Source of the DNA: CAZUHK01 sp964620345
Lineage (GTDB): Bacteria > Planctomycetota > Phycisphaerae > Phycisphaerales > Zrk34
Direction of reading: 5' to 3'
DNA length: 9,957 bases
NCBI GenBank assembly: GCA_964620345.1
Contig: CAZUHK010000122.1
Location: forward strand, 1-9,957
This document shows, one piece after another, positions 1-6,922 of the stretch. Position 1 is the stretch's first letter. Each line of letters begins with the position of its first letter. The position numbers and the translations under genes are program-made. The notes under the pieces are model-generated. The model made no database searches, was not told where the DNA came from, and saw only the letters and a program-made list of their open reading frames with translations.

Positions 1-20
1 TGTGAGTGGGTGTGAGTGGG
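1..20. repeat. 10-bp tandem duplication
   Basis: Two perfect copies of TGTGAGTGGG stand head to tail at the left edge of the window. The array may extend beyond the edge. No gene or function can be tied to it. Confidence 0.7.
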
Positions 21-34
21 CGCGGACGGCATCA

Positions 35-58
35 CACCTTGCCCTTCGGGACAAGGTG
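35..58 (-). terminator. Hairpin downstream of trxB, possible terminator
   Basis: Bases 35-44 pair with 49-58, giving nine pairs and one C-A mismatch around a TTCG tetraloop. It lies about 95 bases past the trxB stop. On the minus strand it is not followed by a T tract, so intrinsic termination is uncertain. It could equally belong to a plus-strand gene ending left of the window. Confidence 0.3.
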
Positions 59-152
59 GGGCACCCGACAGACGCGACGCGACGCTGCAACCTGCTCGGT
101 GAACGACGCGGGACGTCCCGCGCCGCGATGCCGCGAGCGGCGAGACGGCGGA

Positions 153-1190
153 TCAGACCAGTTCCTTTTCCGCCAGCCAGCGCTCGGCGTCGATCGCGGC
201 CTTGCAGCCCATGCCCGCGGCGGTCACCGCCTGGCGGTAGACATGGTCCGACACGTCGCCGGCGGCGAAGACGCCTTCGACGTTGGTGTAGGTGTAAAAC
301 GGGTGGGTGAGTTTGATGTAGCCGGTGTCGTCCATATCGAGCTGGCCATGGAGGAAGCCGGTGATGGGCGTGTGCCCGATGGCGAGGAACAGGCCGGCCA
401 CGGTCAGGTCGCGCTGCTCGCCGCTGTGGGTATCCTCGAGCTTCACGCCGGTGACCACATCATCGCCGAGCACGTCGATGACCTGGCAGTTCCAGAGGAT
501 TTCGACCTTGTCGTTCTTGAACAGGCGTTGCTGCATGATCTTGCTGGCGCGTAGCTCATCGCGGCGGTGGATGACGTAGACCTTGCTGGCGAACTTGGTC
601 AGGTACATCGCCTCTTCGACCGCGGTGTCCCCGCCGCCGACCACGGCCAGCTCCTTATCGCGGAACATCGGCAGGGCTCCATCGCACACCGCGCAGGCGC
701 TGACGCCCCCGCCGCTCTGGGCCAGGCGATGCTCGTTGTCGAGGCCCAGCCAGTTGGCCTTGGCGCCGGTCGCGACGATCACCGCGTGGGCGTCGACCTC
801 CAAGCCGTGGTCGCCGACCACGTGGAACGGCCGCTTGCTCAGGTCGACCGACTGAACGTTCTGGAAGTTTTTGTAGAGCGTGTCGTCGCCCAGTTCATCG
901 AGCGACTTGACCCCATCGTCGGTGACCACGCGGGTGCCGAAGCGCATCGCCTGCTGATAGAACAGGTGCATCATCTGGGGGCCCATGAGGCCCTGGGGGA
1001 AGCCGGGGTAGTTTTCGACATCGGTGGTGAGCATGAGCTGGCCGCCGGGCAGCAGGTCTTTGCCCGAGGGCCGGCCTGGGAAGACCATGGGCTTGAGCTG
1101 GGCGCGGGCGGCGTAGATCGCGGCGGTCCAGCCCGCGGGGCCCGAGCCGATGATGACGACGTTCTCGACGTTGGCGGCGTTGTCTGACAT
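153..1190 (-). CDS. trxB: Thioredoxin reductase (NADPH)
   Basis: This is a cytoplasmic FAD enzyme that uses NADPH to reduce the disulfide of thioredoxin. The 345-residue product shows the family's motifs in order. The FAD dinucleotide-binding motif GSGPAG is at 15-20 and GGQL at 49-52. The redox-active pair CAVC is at 166-169, followed by DG. The NADPH-binding motif GGGDTA is at 185-190, with HRRDELRAS after it. The C-terminal FAD motif AAGDV is at 309-313. The usual length is about 310-320. Much of the excess is a roughly 18-residue insertion at about 87-112, between the FG at 84-85 and the conserved RPF at 120-122. The ATG start at 1188-1190 is preceded by AAAGG about 14 bases upstream and begins the FAD-binding strand at the normal distance. 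The gene is divergent from the next one and probably single. The identification is secure. Confidence 0.97.
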   Translation of the reverse strand: MSDNAANVENVVIIGSGPAGWTAAIYAARAQLKPMVFPGRPSGKDLLPGGQLMLTTDVENYPGFPQGLMGPQMMHLFYQQAMRFGTRVVTDDGVKSLDELGDDTLYKNFQNVQSVDLSKRPFHVVGDHGLEVDAHAVIVATGAKANWLGLDNEHRLAQSGGGVSACAVCDGALPMFRDKELAVVGGGDTAVEEAMYLTKFASKVYVIHRRDELRASKIMQQRLFKNDKVEILWNCQVIDVLGDDVVTGVKLEDTHSGEQRDLTVAGLFLAIGHTPITGFLHGQLDMDDTGYIKLTHPFYTYTNVEGVFAAGDVSDHVYRQAVTAAGMGCKAAIDAERWLAEKELV

Positions 1191-1219
1191 GGAACTGGCT
1201 CAACCTTTCTTGAGTGCGG

Positions 1220-1248
1220 ATGATAGCGGCCGGCGCGGACGCTGTCTT
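1220..1248 (-). promoter_or_regulatory. Probable trxB promoter
   Basis: On the minus strand AAGACA (1243-1248) lies 17 bases before TATCAT (1220-1225). These match four of six and five of six sigma-70-type consensus bases. Transcription would begin near 1212, giving a leader of about 20 bases before the trxB ATG at 1190. This is judged from sequence only. Confidence 0.45.
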
Positions 1249-1267
1249 ACCGGCAATGGTGAATCGT

Positions 1268-1273
1268 TACAAT
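1268..1273 (+). promoter_or_regulatory. Possible -10 element for the 1313 gene
   Basis: TACAAT matches five of six -10 consensus bases and sits about 40 bases upstream of the ATG at 1313. No good -35 box is visible at 16-18 bases spacing, so the call is weak. It shares the 122-base divergent region with the trxB promoter. Confidence 0.25.
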
Positions 1274-1312
1274 GCCGATCGTGACCAATCGCCTTGCTCA
1301 GCGGAGGGCAAC

Positions 1313-1885
1313 ATGACCACGCTCCAGGCCGATGCATACCAGATCGAGCGCGCCACCGGCCGCTGCGCCGCGACGGGGCGCGAGCTGCGGCCGGGCCAGC
1401 GCATCGTCACCGCGTTGATCGACGATGGCCGAACCCTGCGCCGCGCCGACTTCACCGAGCACGCCTGGCAGCACGGCACGCGGCCGATGCACGTGTTCGG
1501 CTTCTGGGTCGGCGCGGTGCCCGAGCCCAACGCCAAGCCGCGCGTCTTCGTCGACGACGAGGTGTTGATGAACCTGCTGCGCCGCCTCGAGGACGCCGAC
1601 CAGCCCGATCGGCTGGCCTTCCGCTTCGTGCTGGCGCTGATTCTGATGCGGAAGAAGCTGCTGCGCTACGACCGCACCGAGCGCCGACCGGTCGAGGCCG
1701 ACGACCAGGCCGGGCCGGCCGAGGCCCAGTGGTGGATCCTCACCCCCAAGGCCGACCTGAGCAAAGGCCCGCTTGGAAAATGGAAGCAGGACGAGACGAT
1801 CGCGGTGCTCGATCCCCACCTCGACGACGAGCAGATCCGCAATGTCACCGAACAGCTCGGCCAGATTCTCCACGCGGAATTGTGA
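1313..1885 (+). CDS. Conserved protein of unknown function, planctomycete type
   Basis: The product has 190 residues, with no signal peptide or membrane segment, so it is probably cytoplasmic. The start chosen is the ATG at 1313 because GGAGG (1303-1307) lies just upstream. The open frame extends back to 1214, but that extra stretch overlaps the putative promoter. The N-terminal part carries CAATGRELRPGQ, followed by a strand-rich segment with a FGFW motif. The middle has FVDDEVLMNLLRRL and FRFVLALILMRKKLL, a likely helical core. The C-terminal part has WWIL and ends in a helix, DDEQIRNVTEQLGQIL. I associate this pattern with an uncharacterised family common in planctomycetes, from memory and not from a search. 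Only one cysteine is present in the CAATG segment, so it is not a classic zinc ribbon. The gene is real, but its function is unknown. Confidence 0.88.
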   Translation: MTTLQADAYQIERATGRCAATGRELRPGQRIVTALIDDGRTLRRADFTEHAWQHGTRPMHVFGFWVGAVPEPNAKPRVFVDDEVLMNLLRRLEDADQPDRLAFRFVLALILMRKKLLRYDRTERRPVEADDQAGPAEAQWWILTPKADLSKGPLGKWKQDETIAVLDPHLDDEQIRNVTEQLGQILHAEL

Positions 1886-1927
1886 ACCGATGGCGGTGCG
1901 CGACCGCTTGAGGTCAGAGTTGAGAGC

Positions 1928-2037
1928 CACGAAGGTCACGAAGAGCACAAAGATCACGAAGAAGAGACAAGCGTCTTGAGGTGGGTAATGAACAGATTCT
2001 GCTTTGTGTCCTTCGTGGCCTTCGTGTGCTTCGTGGT
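1928..2037. repeat. Inverted repeat built from 9-bp CACGAAGGN units
   Basis: The left arm (1928-1963) is four head-to-tail 9-mers: CACGAAGGT, CACGAAGAG, CACAAAGAT and CACGAAGAA. The right arm (2002-2037) is four units of the same motif in reverse complement. The arms can pair over about 36 bases, with mismatches mostly at unit positions 8-9. The 38-base loop includes a small inner hairpin (AGAC 1965-1968 with GTCT 1973-1976) and the ribosome binding site and ATG of the next gene. The right arm lies inside that gene and encodes its signal peptide. Confidence 0.85.
1978..1983 (+). promoter_or_regulatory. Ribosome binding site of the lipoprotein gene
   Basis: GAGGTG lies a few bases before the ATG at 1988 and favours that start over the in-frame TTG at 1976. 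It sits in the loop of the inverted repeat, so hairpin formation in the mRNA could affect translation. That effect is inferred. Confidence 0.55.
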
Positions 2038-2878
2038 TGTCTTGTGCATCGGCTGCGAGCCGGTGAAGACCCGCGGCGACGGCGCACCGACGCTGGGGCG
2101 CATGACGTACGAGCAGGTCCGCGCCGCGTACAACGATCGCATCGCGCCGATCGACACGCTTTGGGTGCGCAGCGTCGTGGAGATCCGCTGGACCGATGAG
2201 GAGGGCGACCGGCACTTCGAGCAGGGCGACGGCCCGCTGATCGTCCGCCGGCCCAGCGAGCTGGCGCTGGCCATCGGCAAGCTCGGCAACACGCGCTTCT
2301 GGCTGGGCTGCGATGCCAAACGCTACTGGCTGTTCGACCTGGAAGACCCGCGCACCGCCTACGTCGGCGAGCAGGACAACATCGCCCGCGCCGCGCAGCA
2401 GGTGTTGCCCCTGCCCATCCGCCCCGACCAGCTCATCGGGCTGATCGGCCTGCAGCCGCTGCCCGACGCCGCCGGGGCGACCGTCGAGGCCCAGACCGAG
2501 CATTACCGGGTCACCCTCCCGGCCAGCCCGGCGCTGGGGGGCCTCGAGGCCCGCATGAAGATCGACACCGACTTCAAGCCCGTGCATATCGCGTTGCTCG
2601 ACGCCCAGCGGCGCACGATCGTCGACGCCACGCTGGAGAGCTTCACCCGCATGCGCCTCGAAGGCCGGCCGCCGGGCGCCTGGCCGTGGATGCCCCAGCG
2701 CGTGCACGTCGTGCTCGGCCAGGGCGAGGCGCAGATCACGCTGTTCATGCGCGACCCGGCCGAGGGCGGCGACAAGGTCAGGGACGTGCAGTTCGACTTC
2801 GAGCGCCTGGTCAAGGCCCACCAAATCGCGCCCGACCGCGTGATCGACGTGGACCAGCCGCCGGCCGAGCCGCGCTGA
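1988..2878 (+). CDS. Putative lipoprotein with LolA-like fold
   Basis: The product has 296 residues from the ATG at 1988; a TTG at 1976 would add four. Residues 4-21 are a hydrophobic signal segment with a V-x-F rhythm, encoded by the arm of the 9-bp repeat. A lipobox-like LCIGC ends at Cys23, the likely lipidated residue. The cysteine at -3 is not typical, so signal peptidase II cleavage is probable but not certain. The mature part begins near MTYEQVRAAYNDRI and continues as an amphipathic strand-rich chain with WLGC and RYWLFDL. This arrangement resembles outer-membrane lipoprotein-sorting-like (LolA/LppX-fold) proteins of planctomycetes. The fold is an inference with no catalytic motif to confirm it. 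It lies 60 bases before the RDD-domain gene, and the two are probably co-transcribed. Confidence 0.82.
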   Translation: MNRFCFVSFVAFVCFVVVLCIGCEPVKTRGDGAPTLGRMTYEQVRAAYNDRIAPIDTLWVRSVVEIRWTDEEGDRHFEQGDGPLIVRRPSELALAIGKLGNTRFWLGCDAKRYWLFDLEDPRTAYVGEQDNIARAAQQVLPLPIRPDQLIGLIGLQPLPDAAGATVEAQTEHYRVTLPASPALGGLEARMKIDTDFKPVHIALLDAQRRTIVDATLESFTRMRLEGRPPGAWPWMPQRVHVVLGQGEAQITLFMRDPAEGGDKVRDVQFDFERLVKAHQIAPDRVIDVDQPPAEPR

Positions 2879-2938
2879 GCCGCCGAACAACGCTGGGCAA
2901 CGCCGAGCGACGCCGTGCGGCGGGTGTGAGCATGAAGT

Positions 2939-4459
2939 ATGCTCGCCGCGATGATTCGACGACTGTTGATGCGGGGCCTGTTGATCGCGCTGGCCGGCGT
3001 GGCGATGGCGCAGGCCGCGCCGCGCGCCGCGGCGCCCACGCTGTTCGCCGCGGGCGATGGCGACGGGCTGTGGGTGGTGCGTGTGGTCGAGGATGGGAAG
3101 TTTGTCGTCAGCCATCGGACGACCGGCGACAAGGCCGGCGTGCTGCGCCCGGCGCTGCGATCGGGTGGCCGGCCCATCGCCGCCGCGGGCACCGGCAAAC
3201 GCCTGGACCTGGTCTACGCCGGGGGCACGGCCCAGTCCGTCCGATTCCGATTCGACGCTCAGCTCAACCTGCCCCGCTTCGAGGTCAACCAGCACCCGCC
3301 CCTGCCGCCGGGCGTGCGCGTGCTCGATCTGGCCGCGGCCGAGTCCAGCCCCGTCCTGCTGGTGAGGCGCGACAGGCGCGACGACGAAGACCCTCGCCGC
3401 GAGCTGCTCAGCCCCGCCGGCGTCAGATGGCACGCCACAGCCCTGCCCGAGGCGATCGACGACGATGCCCCGATCCGCCTGATCGCCGGCGGCGCCACGC
3501 TCACGCTCCTGGCACGCGACGCCGACGGCTCGCTCACCGCCCACCGCCACGCCGACGACCGCTGGACCGCCCGACCGATCGACCTGACGGTGAGCGAACG
3601 CTTCGCCGCCGCCCACGCCTGGGGGCAACTGCTCATCATCGACCCGACCGACGACGACCGGCTCGCGCTGCGCCTGGTCGACCGCGACCGCGTGCTGGAC
3701 GCCGGCCGCATCGCCCCGCCGCCCGACGCCGACGCCGACACACGCTGGATCGCCACCGGCTACGCCGATCACGCCGCGCTGCTGTTCGACCTCGACCCGC
3801 CCACGCTCGTGATGCGCGACCTGCGCCGCCCGCCCGATGCGAGGCCGGCCACGCTGTCCCTGCGCGTCGAGCCGTGGCCGGCCTGGGCAACCAATCAGCA
3901 GTACATCACCTACGGCCTGTTCTTCGTGCTGCTGGTGACGATGGTGCTGGCCCTGCGCCCGGGCAATCGGCCCTGGCAGATCAAGCTGCCCGACACGCTC
4001 GCCATCGCGCCGATGAGCCGGCGCGTCGCCGCGCTGGCGATCGACCTGGCACCGGCGATGATCCTCACCATGGCCATCGTGCGAATCGCCGACCCGCTGG
4101 CCGTCCTCGGGCCGTGGCTGAGCTTCTCGGACAACTGGGCGGCGAAGGTGCCGGCCCTGCTGGTCGTGGCGATCACCTGCGTGCACGGCACGGTCGGCGA
4201 GATGATCGCCGGCCAGTCGCTGGGCAAGCGCCTCGTCGGCATCCGCGTGACCGACTACGAAGGCCGCCGCCCGGGCATCGGCGCGATCGCCGCGCGCAAC
4301 GCCGTCAAGCTGCTCGAACTGCTGCTGTGGCCCCTGGCCCTGACCGTGGTGCTCTCGCCCACCCGTCAGCGCATGGGCGACCAGGCCGCGCGAACCCTCG
4401 TCGCCCACGACGCCCCGCCGCCCCAGCCCGACGAGCAAGCCGAAGATGCCCGCGAGTGA
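2939..4459 (+). CDS. RDD-family membrane protein with large extracytoplasmic domain
   Basis: The product has 506 residues. Residues 6-27 form a signal peptide (arginines, hydrophobic core, AMAQA). About 28-315 is a soluble, strand-rich region with many short repeats of aspartate and arginine. It may be a beta-propeller-like sensor, but that is only a guess. A membrane helix follows at about 320-341. The RDD domain spans about 359-496: SRRVAALAID at the start, a hydrophobic segment to about 386, another at 404-424, GQSLGKRLVGIRV from 425, a third at about 456-472, and TRQRMGDQAARTLV from 475. These match the conserved R and D positions of the family, whose biochemical role is poorly known. The tail is acidic and proline-rich. 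ATG at 2939 is the first start in the frame; ATG at 2951 is also possible and neither has a strong ribosome binding site. Probably an operon with the lipoprotein gene. Confidence 0.9.
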   Translation: MLAAMIRRLLMRGLLIALAGVAMAQAAPRAAAPTLFAAGDGDGLWVVRVVEDGKFVVSHRTTGDKAGVLRPALRSGGRPIAAAGTGKRLDLVYAGGTAQSVRFRFDAQLNLPRFEVNQHPPLPPGVRVLDLAAAESSPVLLVRRDRRDDEDPRRELLSPAGVRWHATALPEAIDDDAPIRLIAGGATLTLLARDADGSLTAHRHADDRWTARPIDLTVSERFAAAHAWGQLLIIDPTDDDRLALRLVDRDRVLDAGRIAPPPDADADTRWIATGYADHAALLFDLDPPTLVMRDLRRPPDARPATLSLRVEPWPAWATNQQYITYGLFFVLLVTMVLALRPGNRPWQIKLPDTLAIAPMSRRVAALAIDLAPAMILTMAIVRIADPLAVLGPWLSFSDNWAAKVPALLVVAITCVHGTVGEMIAGQSLGKRLVGIRVTDYEGRRPGIGAIAARNAVKLLELLLWPLALTVVLSPTRQRMGDQAARTLVAHDAPPPQPDEQAEDARE

Positions 4460-4515
4460 TCGCCGAATCTTACCGCCCACCCCGGCCCGGCAATAGCATG
4501 ACCCAACCGACATCG

Positions 4516-4591
4516 CGGGGCGCAGCGCAGCTTGGTTAGCGCGCCTGACTGGGGGGTCAGGAGGTCGAAGATTTTAATCCTCTCGCCCCGA
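4516..4591 (+). tRNA. tRNA-Pro(GGG)-like gene, probably degenerate
   Basis: The acceptor stem is a perfect 7 bp (4516-4522 with 4584-4590), discriminator A4591, no encoded CCA. The D stem is GCGC with GCGC (4525-4528, 4539-4542) and its loop keeps GG (4534-4535). The anticodon stem CCTGA/TCAGG (4544-4548, 4557-4561) is perfect, and the anticodon GGG would read proline CCC. Three features are abnormal. The anticodon loop (4549-4556) has eight bases instead of seven, with six Gs. Position 8 is C instead of the near-universal T. The T arm (4567-4583) has two A-C mismatches, including the pair that is normally G53-C61, and its loop TTTTAAT lacks C56 and purine 57. The intact stems argue for tRNA origin and the T arm for a pseudogene or a divergent extra copy. 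Confidence 0.6.
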
Positions 4592-4607
4592 TTCGCCAAA
4601 GGCGAAT
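4591..4607 (+). repeat. 7-bp perfect hairpin after the tRNA-like gene
   Basis: ATTCGCC (4591-4597) pairs perfectly with GGCGAAT (4601-4607) around an AAA loop, starting at the tRNA discriminator base. No T tract follows, so it is not a classic terminator. It may be a processing or termination structure, or a remnant of a junction. Confidence 0.5.
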
Positions 4608-4620
4608 AGAGCAGGAGAGA

Positions 4621-4712
4621 GGAGAAAGTAGACAGTAGAGAAGAGGCAGACGCTTTTATGGGCACACCAACGTCCACGAACGCCAGGGCCTCTCCTGCGG
4701 TCTACTTTCTCC
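4621..4712. repeat. 13-bp perfect inverted repeat
   Basis: GGAGAAAGTAGAC (4621-4633) recurs as its exact reverse complement at 4700-4712. The 66-base loop contains GAAGAGGCAGACGCTTTT, which resembles GAAGAGACAAGCGTCTTG in the loop of the 1928-2037 repeat. The arms are purine-rich with short internal repetition (GTAGACAGTAGAG). It looks like a dispersed palindromic element and not a terminator. Confidence 0.75.
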
Positions 4713-4721
4713 TTTCCACTT

Positions 4722-4892
4722 TCTGGGACAGGGGATAGCCCCGATCTCCAACAGGGCTTCAAAGCGCTCCGCGATCGTAATCAACTCGATCTCACCTTCG
4801 AGGCCATCGTGGTTCGTCACCCCGACACGTTCAATGGTGATGCCGTTGAGGCGGCGCAGTGGCGGTTAGATCATCCGCACGACCTACTGTAA
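4722..4892. other. Coding-like fragment, strand uncertain
   Basis: A plus-strand frame is open to the TAA at 4890-4892 and reads like a natural protein C-terminus near its end (FEAIVVRHPDTFNGDAVEAA). The minus strand is also open over much of the same bases and also reads plausibly (EGEIELITIAERFEALLEIG), bounded by a TAA just upstream. Neither frame has a good start or ribosome binding site, so this is probably a gene remnant. I cannot say which strand was coding or name a family. Confidence 0.3.
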
Positions 4893-5037
4893 GTCGATGC
4901 TGCGTAGCCAGCGCCTGCAGTTGACCGGCGACGCTCGCGATGGATAATCGTGATGTCGGTTGGTAGCCCGTTTCCGCGGGCGGCCGGCAACTGAGCCGAT
5001 TTACGTTACACATCACAAGACTTAAACTGCATGGCCC

Positions 5038-5074
5038 TGACCCAGCAATTGCTCGCTCGTGACCCAGCATTTGC
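5038..5074. repeat. 15-bp near-direct repeat
   Basis: TGACCCAGCAATTGC (5038-5052) and TGACCCAGCATTTGC (5060-5074) differ by one base and start 22 bases apart. The spacing of about two helical turns would suit paired protein-binding sites. It also falls within the 28-codon plus-strand frame. No function can be assigned. Confidence 0.5.
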
Positions 5075-5133
5075 CCGGTCATCGAGCAAGCGTCGCCAGA
5101 GGGTTTCGACGCCATGACAGTCGCCCCGATTGG

Positions 5134-5157
5134 AAGGCCGCCTGTGGGCGGTTTTTT
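5134..5157 (+). terminator. Intrinsic terminator on the plus strand
   Basis: CCGCC (5138-5142) pairs with GGCGG (5147-5151) around TGTG, followed directly by six Ts (5152-5157) and preceded by AA. This is a textbook plus-strand terminator. No intact plus-strand gene lies upstream between the tRNA-like gene and this point. In the minus direction, where glnS would need it, the hairpin is followed by CCTTCC, so it is a poor terminator for glnS. Confidence 0.75.
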
Positions 5158-5195
5158 AATGGAGCGGGGGGGGCGGCTGACATCATCGTCGACGC

Positions 5196-6911
5196 TCACT
5201 TGCTCTGTTGCTTCGCCCAACTGTCGCGCAGGGTGGTGGTGCGGTTGAACACGGGCCGGCCCGGCTGGCCGTCGGGGTCGGGCGTGAAGTAGCCGATGCG
5301 CTCGAACTGGCAGTGCTCGCCGACGGTCGCCTCGGCCAGGGCCGGCTCGCAGTATGCGGTGACGCTCCGCAGCGATTGGGTGTTCACGTTGTCCAGCCAA
5401 CTGCCGCCATCGGGGGCATCCAGCGGGTTCTCGGCGGTGAACAGATGGTCGTACAGCCGCACCTGGGCCGGGATGGCGTGCGCGGCGCTGACCCAGTGCA
5501 GCGTACCCTTGACCTTGCGGACGTTGCCCTGGGCATCCGGCGGGGGGTTGTCGCCGCCGCGCGTCTGCGGGTCGTGCGTGCAGCGCAGCTCGACGATGTT
5601 GCCCGCGTCGTCTTTCACCACGTCGGTACACGTGACCCAGTAGCCGTAGCGCAGGCGCACCTCGCGGCCGGGGGCGAGGCGGAAAAACTTTTTAGGCGCA
5701 TCTTCCATGAAGTCGTCGCGCTCGATGAACAGCTCGCGGCTGAACGGCACCTGCCGGCTGCCGGCCGCGTCGTCCTCGGGGTTGTTCACCGCGTCCATCA
5801 TCTCGACCATGTCTTCGGGGTAATCGGTGATGACGAGCTTGATCGGATCGAGCACGGCCATGCGGCGCAGGGCCTTTTTGTTCAGGTCGTCGCGGAGCAC
5901 CTGTTCGAGCTTGGCGAACTGGATGTTGTTGACGCGCTTGGCGATGCCGGCCTCTTCCCAGAATCGGCGGATCGCCTGCGGCGTGTACCCGCGCCGCCGC
6001 ATGCCGCGCAGCGTCGTGGTGCGCGGGTCGTCGAAGTCGGCGATATGGCCGGCGTTCATCAGCTCGATCAGCCGCCGCTTGGACGCGATCGTATAAGTGA
6101 TGTTGCCCCGGGCGAACTCGATCTGCCGCGGCCGGTACTCGGCGTGGGGGCTGGTGGCGCCCAGCTCGATCAGCCGATCCAGAAACCAGTCGTACAGCGG
6201 CCGGTGGTCCTCGAACTCCAGCGAGCACAGCGAGTGGGTCACGCCCTCGACCCAGTCGCTCTGGCCGTGCGCCCAGTCGTACGAGGGGTAGATGCACCAC
6301 TGATTGCCCACGTGCGGGTGCTGGGCGTGGAGGACGCGGTACATGATCGGGTCGCGCAGGTTCATGTTCGGCGCGGCCATGTCGATCTTCGCCCGCAGCA
6401 CGCGCGCCCCATCGGCGAAGTCGCCGCCGCGCATCCGCTCCAGCAGCTCGACGTTCTGCTCGATCGGCCGATCGCGGTGGGGCGACGGCGTGCCCGGCGC
6501 CTTGAGCGTGCCGCGCGACTGACTGATCTGCTCGGGGTTCGGCTCATCCACGTACGCCAGGCCGGCGCGGGTAAGCATCATCGCCCACTCGTAGAGCTGA
6601 CCGAAGTAGTCGCTGGCGTGACATTCGTTCTGCCACCGGTGGCCCAGCCACGCGACGTCCTCGCGGATCGCGTCGATGTAGCGTTGCTCTTCGGTCAGCG
6701 GGTTGGTGTCGTCGAAGCGGAGGTTGGTGTGGCCGGCGAAATCCTGTGCGATCGAGAAGTTGATGCCGATCGCCTTGGCGTGGCCGATGTGCAGATAGGC
6801 GTTGGGCTCGGGGGGAAAGCGGGTGACGACGCGGTCGTACCGGCCGGCGTCGAGGTCTTCGCGGATGGCCTGGCGGATGAAATCCAGCGGCTTGTCGGTG
6901 TCGTTGGGCAT
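5196..6911 (-). CDS. glnS: Glutaminyl-tRNA synthetase
   Basis: This class I aminoacyl-tRNA synthetase charges tRNA-Gln with glutamine in the cytoplasm. The 571-residue product is close to the roughly 550-residue bacterial norm. The catalytic domain begins near residue 30 with RFPPEPNAYLHIGHAKAI; the HIGH signature is at 41-44. The substrate-binding segment FDDTNP follows. The KMSKS-equivalent is ASKR at 276-279, as is usual for the GlnRS/GluRS group. The C-terminal half matches the two beta-barrel anticodon-binding domains, with FSRELFIERDDF and RLRYGYWVTC. The start is the ATG at 6909-6911; no strong ribosome binding site is seen and the leader is made of short repeats. GlnRS suggests direct charging of tRNA-Gln, although I cannot exclude a GatCAB system elsewhere. 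Confidence 0.97.
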   Translation of the reverse strand: MPNDTDKPLDFIRQAIREDLDAGRYDRVVTRFPPEPNAYLHIGHAKAIGINFSIAQDFAGHTNLRFDDTNPLTEEQRYIDAIREDVAWLGHRWQNECHASDYFGQLYEWAMMLTRAGLAYVDEPNPEQISQSRGTLKAPGTPSPHRDRPIEQNVELLERMRGGDFADGARVLRAKIDMAAPNMNLRDPIMYRVLHAQHPHVGNQWCIYPSYDWAHGQSDWVEGVTHSLCSLEFEDHRPLYDWFLDRLIELGATSPHAEYRPRQIEFARGNITYTIASKRRLIELMNAGHIADFDDPRTTTLRGMRRRGYTPQAIRRFWEEAGIAKRVNNIQFAKLEQVLRDDLNKKALRRMAVLDPIKLVITDYPEDMVEMMDAVNNPEDDAAGSRQVPFSRELFIERDDFMEDAPKKFFRLAPGREVRLRYGYWVTCTDVVKDDAGNIVELRCTHDPQTRGGDNPPPDAQGNVRKVKGTLHWVSAAHAIPAQVRLYDHLFTAENPLDAPDGGSWLDNVNTQSLRSVTAYCEPALAEATVGEHCQFERIGYFTPDPDGQPGRPVFNRTTTLRDSWAKQQSK

Positions 6912-6922
6912 CGGATGAAAAC

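Larger units (their letters stand above)
4592..5195. other. 604-base stretch with no intact gene
   Basis: This lies between the tRNA-like gene and the end of glnS. It holds the hairpin at 4591-4607, a 13-bp inverted repeat (4621-4712), a coding-like segment (4722-4892), a short near-direct repeat (5038-5074), a 28-codon plus-strand reading frame (5031-5117) and a plus-strand terminator (5134-5157). A run of eight Gs is at about 5166-5173. The mix suggests gene decay, possibly at a former insertion next to a tRNA. I find no transposase or integrase. Confidence 0.6.

Noticed and set aside
1928..2037. CRISPR-like array
   Set aside because: The units are 9 bp with no spacers, and the two halves are inverted relative to each other.
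2911..2922. Hairpin CGCCG-TG-CGGCG between the lipoprotein and RDD genes
   Set aside because: The stem is short, the loop is tiny and no T tract follows; such words are expected by chance in GC-rich DNA.
1298..4513. Very long minus-strand open frame of 1071 codons
   Set aside because: It lies opposite three better-supported plus-strand genes and has low-complexity, arginine- and glycine-rich composition typical of antisense frames in GC-rich DNA.
2686..4539. 617-codon plus-strand frame overlapping the RDD gene
   Set aside because: It is a frame shadow rich in Arg, Pro and Ala; the RDD frame has a signal peptide, membrane helices and family motifs.
4574..4762. 62-codon minus-strand ORF
   Set aside because: It is formed mostly by the inverted repeat arms and part of the tRNA-like gene, with no ribosome binding site.
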